Below are positions 7,610 to 10,429 of a DNA stretch of 10,429 nt, one piece after another. The stretch's first letter is position 1; each line of letters begins with the position of its first letter. Where the stretch lies: the NCBI GenBank assembly GCA_964438715.1, contig CAYTLQ010000221.1, forward strand, positions 1 through 10,429. Direction: 5' to 3'. This DNA comes from CAYTLQ01 sp964438715. GTDB taxonomy: Bacteria > Bacteroidota > Ignavibacteria > Ignavibacteriales > Ignavibacteriaceae. A program made the position numbers and the translations under genes. The notes under the pieces were generated by a model, which was not told the origin of the DNA, did not search any database, and saw nothing but the letters and a program-made list of their open reading frames with translations.

Positions 7610-8491
7610 TTAATAAAATCCGCCAAATCGGAATGTTTTCACCATTCCGAAGAAAACCGGTTGGAATTCCTTGTATGCATCCATACCATTAATAATTAAT
7701 TTAAGAGAATAATCTTCATCACCATCAGTTCTGATATAGACAACCTGAGTAACTTGTCCCTCCATTTCCCGCGGATCATTATAATAAGCTTCATAACCAT
7801 TTAGTTCGGTTTTGTATCGATACCGTTGAGGATTGAAGCGAAATTTTTCTTCTACTTTAAGATTAACATACGGCATTTTACCGTTTGACTGAGGACTACC
7901 AATAAAGGTAACCCCATCTAGTTTGTTTCTTCTGTTCTGATCCAGAAAGGACCACCCCGAGGGATATTTTATCCGTACATTGAGTGTGGACTCTTTGTAA
8001 ACCTGCTTAAGTCCGGTGGTATCTGCGCTTGCTGAGAGATTTCCTGCGGCAAATGTTCCGCTATTTCCCGTTGCGCCGGGCTGACCGGAATTGTTAGTAT
8101 TCTGATTATTCTGGTTTGTTACGCCGGTATTGTTTTGTTCAGGGTTTGTTTCCTTAACATTCTCCTTTGACGATTGAATGTTTTCTGAAACTGTTTCATT
8201 TTCTGCATCATCCACGCTTGATTCAGCAACCGGCGGTGTTTCTGACAAAATATTTTCAATCGGCACATATTCTTCAACGGAAAACGGCGCGCCGTTGCCT
8301 CTCGTACCCGCATTACCTTGAAGCACACCACTTTCCTGCATTCCAAATAGTGCAAGCATTATTACCATTGCATGAAAAAGTACTGAGGCAACAAGCCCAA
8401 TATATGTGCTTTGCTGAGAAACAGAATTACCGTTTATTGTCATTTCGTCCGGGTTATCCTTACCTTGTTGTTCCGTTTTACTCATAACCAC
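7610..8491 (-). CDS. TonB/TolA-like membrane-anchored protein with PsbP/DcrB-like C-terminal domain
   Basis: The 293-residue protein (GTG start) has a hydrophilic cytoplasmic N-terminus (1-28), one membrane segment (about 29-51), a low-complexity linker rich in Asn, Gln, Ser, Thr and Glu (about 52-160), and a folded beta-rich C-terminal domain (about 165-293). The membrane segment contains S36-V-L-F-H40, the S-x3-H arrangement of TonB (Ser16/His20) and TolA, where it contacts ExbB/D or TolQ/R. The C-terminal domain ('NVRIKYPSGWSF', 'DGVTFIGSP', 'YVNLKVEEKF', 'LIINGMDAY', 'FFGMVKTFRF') resembles the PsbP/DcrB/Mog1-like fold and lacks the TonB C-terminal pattern. An inner-membrane protein reaching into the periplasm is expected; its partner is unknown. 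Start choice: AGGAA (complement of 8501-8505) is 9 bases from the GTG at 8491 and 15 from an in-frame ATG at 8485, so GTG is preferred, though the ATG would remove only two residues. It lies 27 bases after the sugar-transporter gene and is probably co-transcribed with it. Confidence 0.75.
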   Translation of the reverse strand: MVMSKTEQQGKDNPDEMTINGNSVSQQSTYIGLVASVLFHAMVIMLALFGMQESGVLQGNAGTRGNGAPFSVEEYVPIENILSETPPVAESSVDDAENETVSENIQSSKENVKETNPEQNNTGVTNQNNQNTNNSGQPGATGNSGTFAAGNLSASADTTGLKQVYKESTLNVRIKYPSGWSFLDQNRRNKLDGVTFIGSPQSNGKMPYVNLKVEEKFRFNPQRYRYKTELNGYEAYYNDPREMEGQVTQVVYIRTDGDEDYSLKLIINGMDAYKEFQPVFFGMVKTFRFGGFY

Positions 8492-8518
8492 ATTGGAATG
8501 TTCCTACAAGAATATATA

Positions 8519-10030
8519 TTAGCTTTTTTCATCAACATCATTAACAAATAGTACCAGAATACCGGCTAGTATTAAAGAAAACCCTCCGACAAGCAGTGCA
8601 TAAATTGCATCACTGCCAAAAAGATTTTTCACAATAAAACCGAGAATTGCTGCGGCGGTAATTTGTGGAATGACAATAAAAAAGTTGAATATTCCCATAT
8701 AAACTCCCATCTTTTCAGCCGGGATACTACCTGCCAGAATTGCATACGGCATTGAAAGTATAGAAGCCCACGCCAACCCGATTCCAAGTTCTGATAGTAA
8801 CAGCAGTTGCGGGTCTTTTATAAAATAGAAAGAAGCAAACCCAATGCCTCCAACGATGAGGGAACTCATGTGCACAATTTTGCGGGTTGTTTTTTTCGCC
8901 AACCATACCAGAAAAAATGCCATAATAGCCGCAAACCCATTATAAACTGACATTAATACACCAACCCAATCCGCTCCTTTATTATACAGTTCGGAATTGG
9001 GATCTGTTGCGCCAAAAATATGATGTGTAACTGCAGGGGTTGTATAAATCCACATAGCAAAAAGTGCAAACCACGAAAAAAACTGTACAACCGCAAGCTG
9101 GCGCATTGTTTTTGGCATATTGTAAAGATCGCTTAGTATAGCAACTAATCCGGAATCTTTTCCGCTTCCGGAAGAAAATTTCCCGGCAAACAACTGTAAC
9201 AGACCAAAGAGCAATGACCCGAAAAACAGAACATATAAACCGTAATCGGTTTCATTAAAAACGAAGTATAAGGTTGATGCGCCAATTAGTCCAACTAAGA
9301 ACCATCGTATTCCATATCGGTTAAAGTCTGCAGATGCAACCGCTAATCTGTTACCGGCATTGACTTCTTTATTACTATTTTCTTTAGAAGCAAATGACTG
9401 CAATTCTTCCGGTGAATATTCCTTTGTCGTTAATACCGTATATAATACTGCTAGTAAAAAAACTGTACCACCGAAGTAAAATGAATACTTCACTGAATCC
9501 GGTATTAATCCCTCCTCTGCAGTGTTTGAAATTCCGAACCAGTTCGTCATTATATAAGGCAATGCTGATGCAATGACAGCACCAACACCGATAAAAAAAC
9601 TTTGCATAGAAAATCCGAGAGTTCTCTGCCGCGAAGGGAGCATATCACCAACAAATGCGCGGAATGGTTCCATAGATATGTTTATTGAAGCATCCATAAT
9701 CCATAACATACCGGCGGCAATCCATAGAGTTGGTGAATTGGGCATAAATATTATTGCGGTAGATGCCAATAACGCTCCGAAAAGAAAATACGGTCTCCTT
9801 CTACCGAGTTTGTTCCAAGTTTTATCACTCATGTGACCAATGATAGGCTGGACAATTAAACCGGTTACAGGAGCCGCTATCCAAAGAATCGGGATTTTAT
9901 CAATTGAGGCGCCTAGTGTTTCAAATATCCTGCTGACATTAGCGTTTTGTAAGGCAAACCCAAACTGGATGCCCATAAATCCAAAACTCATATTCCAAAT
10001 TTGCCAAAATCGTAATTGCGGCTTTTCCAT
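8519..10030 (-). CDS. MFS sugar transporter, SLC45/GPH (maltose/sucrose permease-like) family
   Basis: The 503-residue protein has about 12 predicted membrane helices and a hydrophilic central loop (about 203-238), the usual MFS layout. The first cytoplasmic loop has D69-K-T-W-N-K-L-G-R-R-R-P80, the D...GRRRP signature of SLC45 and plant sucrose transporters. 'EPFRAFVGDMLPSRQR' (121-136) matches the second conserved loop. 'FFSWFALFAMWIYTTPAV' (317-334) and 'WASILSMPYAILAGSIPAEK' (421-440) with the following 'MGVYMGIFNFFIVIPQI' are hallmarks of the bacterial branch. Such proteins are proton- or cation-coupled disaccharide/oligosaccharide importers of the inner membrane; bacterial relatives are often annotated as maltose transporters. 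The substrate here is unproven, and no glycosidase gene is in the window. AGGAA (complement of 10034-10038) lies 3 bases before the ATG. It is probably the first gene of a two-gene operon with the TonB-like anchored protein. Confidence 0.9.
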   Translation of the reverse strand: MEKPQLRFWQIWNMSFGFMGIQFGFALQNANVSRIFETLGASIDKIPILWIAAPVTGLIVQPIIGHMSDKTWNKLGRRRPYFLFGALLASTAIIFMPNSPTLWIAAGMLWIMDASINISMEPFRAFVGDMLPSRQRTLGFSMQSFFIGVGAVIASALPYIMTNWFGISNTAEEGLIPDSVKYSFYFGGTVFLLAVLYTVLTTKEYSPEELQSFASKENSNKEVNAGNRLAVASADFNRYGIRWFLVGLIGASTLYFVFNETDYGLYVLFFGSLLFGLLQLFAGKFSSGSGKDSGLVAILSDLYNMPKTMRQLAVVQFFSWFALFAMWIYTTPAVTHHIFGATDPNSELYNKGADWVGVLMSVYNGFAAIMAFFLVWLAKKTTRKIVHMSSLIVGGIGFASFYFIKDPQLLLLSELGIGLAWASILSMPYAILAGSIPAEKMGVYMGIFNFFIVIPQITAAAILGFIVKNLFGSDAIYALLVGGFSLILAGILVLFVNDVDEKS

Positions 10031-10126
10031 TATTTCCTGCAGATTGTAATTTATATTCTTAATTTTTAACTTGTTTAAGATACATATATCTGCAAATTAC
10101 TAAAATATTATTTCCCCTCATTTATT
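10031..10126. promoter_or_regulatory. Divergent promoter region between sugar transporter and pabB-like gene
   Basis: This 96-bp, very AT-rich gap separates two divergent start codons and must hold both promoters. The leftward strand has TAATTTG (complement within about 10090-10100), which resembles but does not match the TAnnTTTG -7 box. The rightward gene lacks a Shine-Dalgarno (TCATTTATT precedes its ATG). No strong operator is visible. Confidence 0.4.
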
Positions 10127-10378
10127 ATGAAACTCTGTCTCAGATCAATTATCGAAAAAGTGCTTCATAGTACCTCTGCCGCTTTCTTTTACACACCACA
10201 GGGGTATTCCTATCTTGCAGAAAATTTTGAAAGCACTGTAATTTTATCTCCTGCAAACAATTGCGAAATATTTTTTGAGACTATTAAGAAAAAGATTAAA
10301 ACCGGATTTACCGCAGTATTGTTACTTAATTACGAGGCGGGCTATTTGTTGAACCGTTCTTACTTTGGTGAAACATAA
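10127..10378 (+). pseudogene. pabB: N-terminal part of an aminodeoxychorismate synthase component I (PabB)-like gene, possibly frameshifted
   Basis: The 83-residue reading frame resembles the N-terminal domain of PabB/anthranilate-synthase component I proteins. It has 'AAFFYTPQGYSYLAENFEST' followed by 'GFTAVLLLNYEAGYLL', matching the family pattern of a tail ending in (F/L)xYEAGY. PabB makes 4-amino-4-deoxychorismate from chorismate for folate synthesis, with glutamine amidotransferase PabA; family members are about 400-600 residues. Here the frame stops at 10376-10378, just after the YEAGY motif. The +1 frame is open from 10353 to the window edge (25 codons, including KHIQPKRNERHYFLKLL), so a single-base frameshift near 10353-10378 could restore a longer protein. 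That could be a real lesion, an assembly error or coincidence. The alternative is a genuine short protein of unknown role. Call and symbol are tentative. Confidence 0.5.
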
Positions 10379-10429
10379 ACACATTCAACCAAAGAGGAAT
10401 GAAAGGCATTATTTCTTAAAACTGCTGAC

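Noticed and set aside
8283..8296. 14-bp perfect GC-rich palindrome AACGGCGCGCCGTT in an AT-rich context
   Set aside because: It lies inside the TonB-like coding region, where the codons simply spell Asn-Gly-Ala-Pro; no second copy or promoter context makes it a regulatory site.
8167..8487. 106-residue + strand open frame
   Set aside because: It is antisense to the linker and anchor of the TonB-like gene, has no ribosome-binding site, and its composition reflects the low-complexity sequence opposite.
9573..10049. Two + strand open frames of 69 and 87 residues opposite the sugar transporter
   Set aside because: They are shadows of the strongly supported MFS gene on the other strand, with no recognisable domains.
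1..10429. CRISPR array, tRNA/rRNA, transposon, phage or toxin-antitoxin genes
   Set aside because: No spaced repeats, cloverleaf signals, transposase or integrase motifs, or small paired frames with support were seen on either strand.

Overview
The window looks like chromosome from an AT-rich member of the Bacteroidota/Chlorobiota/Ignavibacteriota group, most likely Ignavibacteria-like. The clearest sign is the C-terminal type IX secretion (T9SS) sorting domain on the Asp-box protein. Its 'YPQPFN ... LPSGIYY.R' pattern is the form common in Ignavibacteria. Other signs are two TonB-dependent receptors, one with a carboxypeptidase-regulatory-like N-terminal domain, and mostly weak Shine-Dalgarno sequences. 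The taxonomic call is inference. There are no rRNA or tRNA genes, insertion sequences, CRISPR arrays or phage genes in view.

Layout. Bases 1-61 appear to hold the first codons of a leftward gene that leaves the window. A secreted serine hydrolase of the class A beta-lactamase fold (135-1079, +) converges on a large TonB-dependent receptor (1127-3577, -), and a bidirectional hairpin terminator separates them. A 285-bp divergent control region (3578-3862) carries a paired 8-bp direct repeat at 22-bp spacing, a perfect 10-bp inverted repeat and a small palindrome. It leads rightward into a second, unrelated TonB-dependent receptor (3863-5968, +). Two bases after that stop codon comes a T9SS-exported Asp-box beta-propeller protein (5971-7572, +). 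A leftward pair converges on it: an SLC45/GPH-type sugar transporter of the MFS (10030-8519, -), followed after 27 bp by a TonB-like membrane-anchored protein (8491-7610, -). At the right edge, rightward, is the N-terminal part of what looks like aminodeoxychorismate synthase component I (10127-10378, +), cut short by a stop codon.

How the genes may work together. The region is mostly cell-envelope and nutrient-acquisition functions: two outer-membrane receptors, a secreted propeller, an inner-membrane sugar permease and an envelope-spanning anchored protein. The receptor/propeller pair is almost certainly co-transcribed and may act as an outer-membrane capture-and-uptake unit. The permease and the anchored protein probably form a second operon.

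The most unusual item is the 7610-8491 protein. Its single membrane segment carries the S-x3-H motif of TonB/TolA energy transducers and is followed by a long Asn/Gln/Ser/Glu-rich linker, as in TonB. Its C-terminal domain is not TonB-like but resembles the PsbP/DcrB (Mog1-like) fold. This could be a proton-motive-force-coupled envelope protein with a replaced output domain, though no function can be proven from sequence alone.
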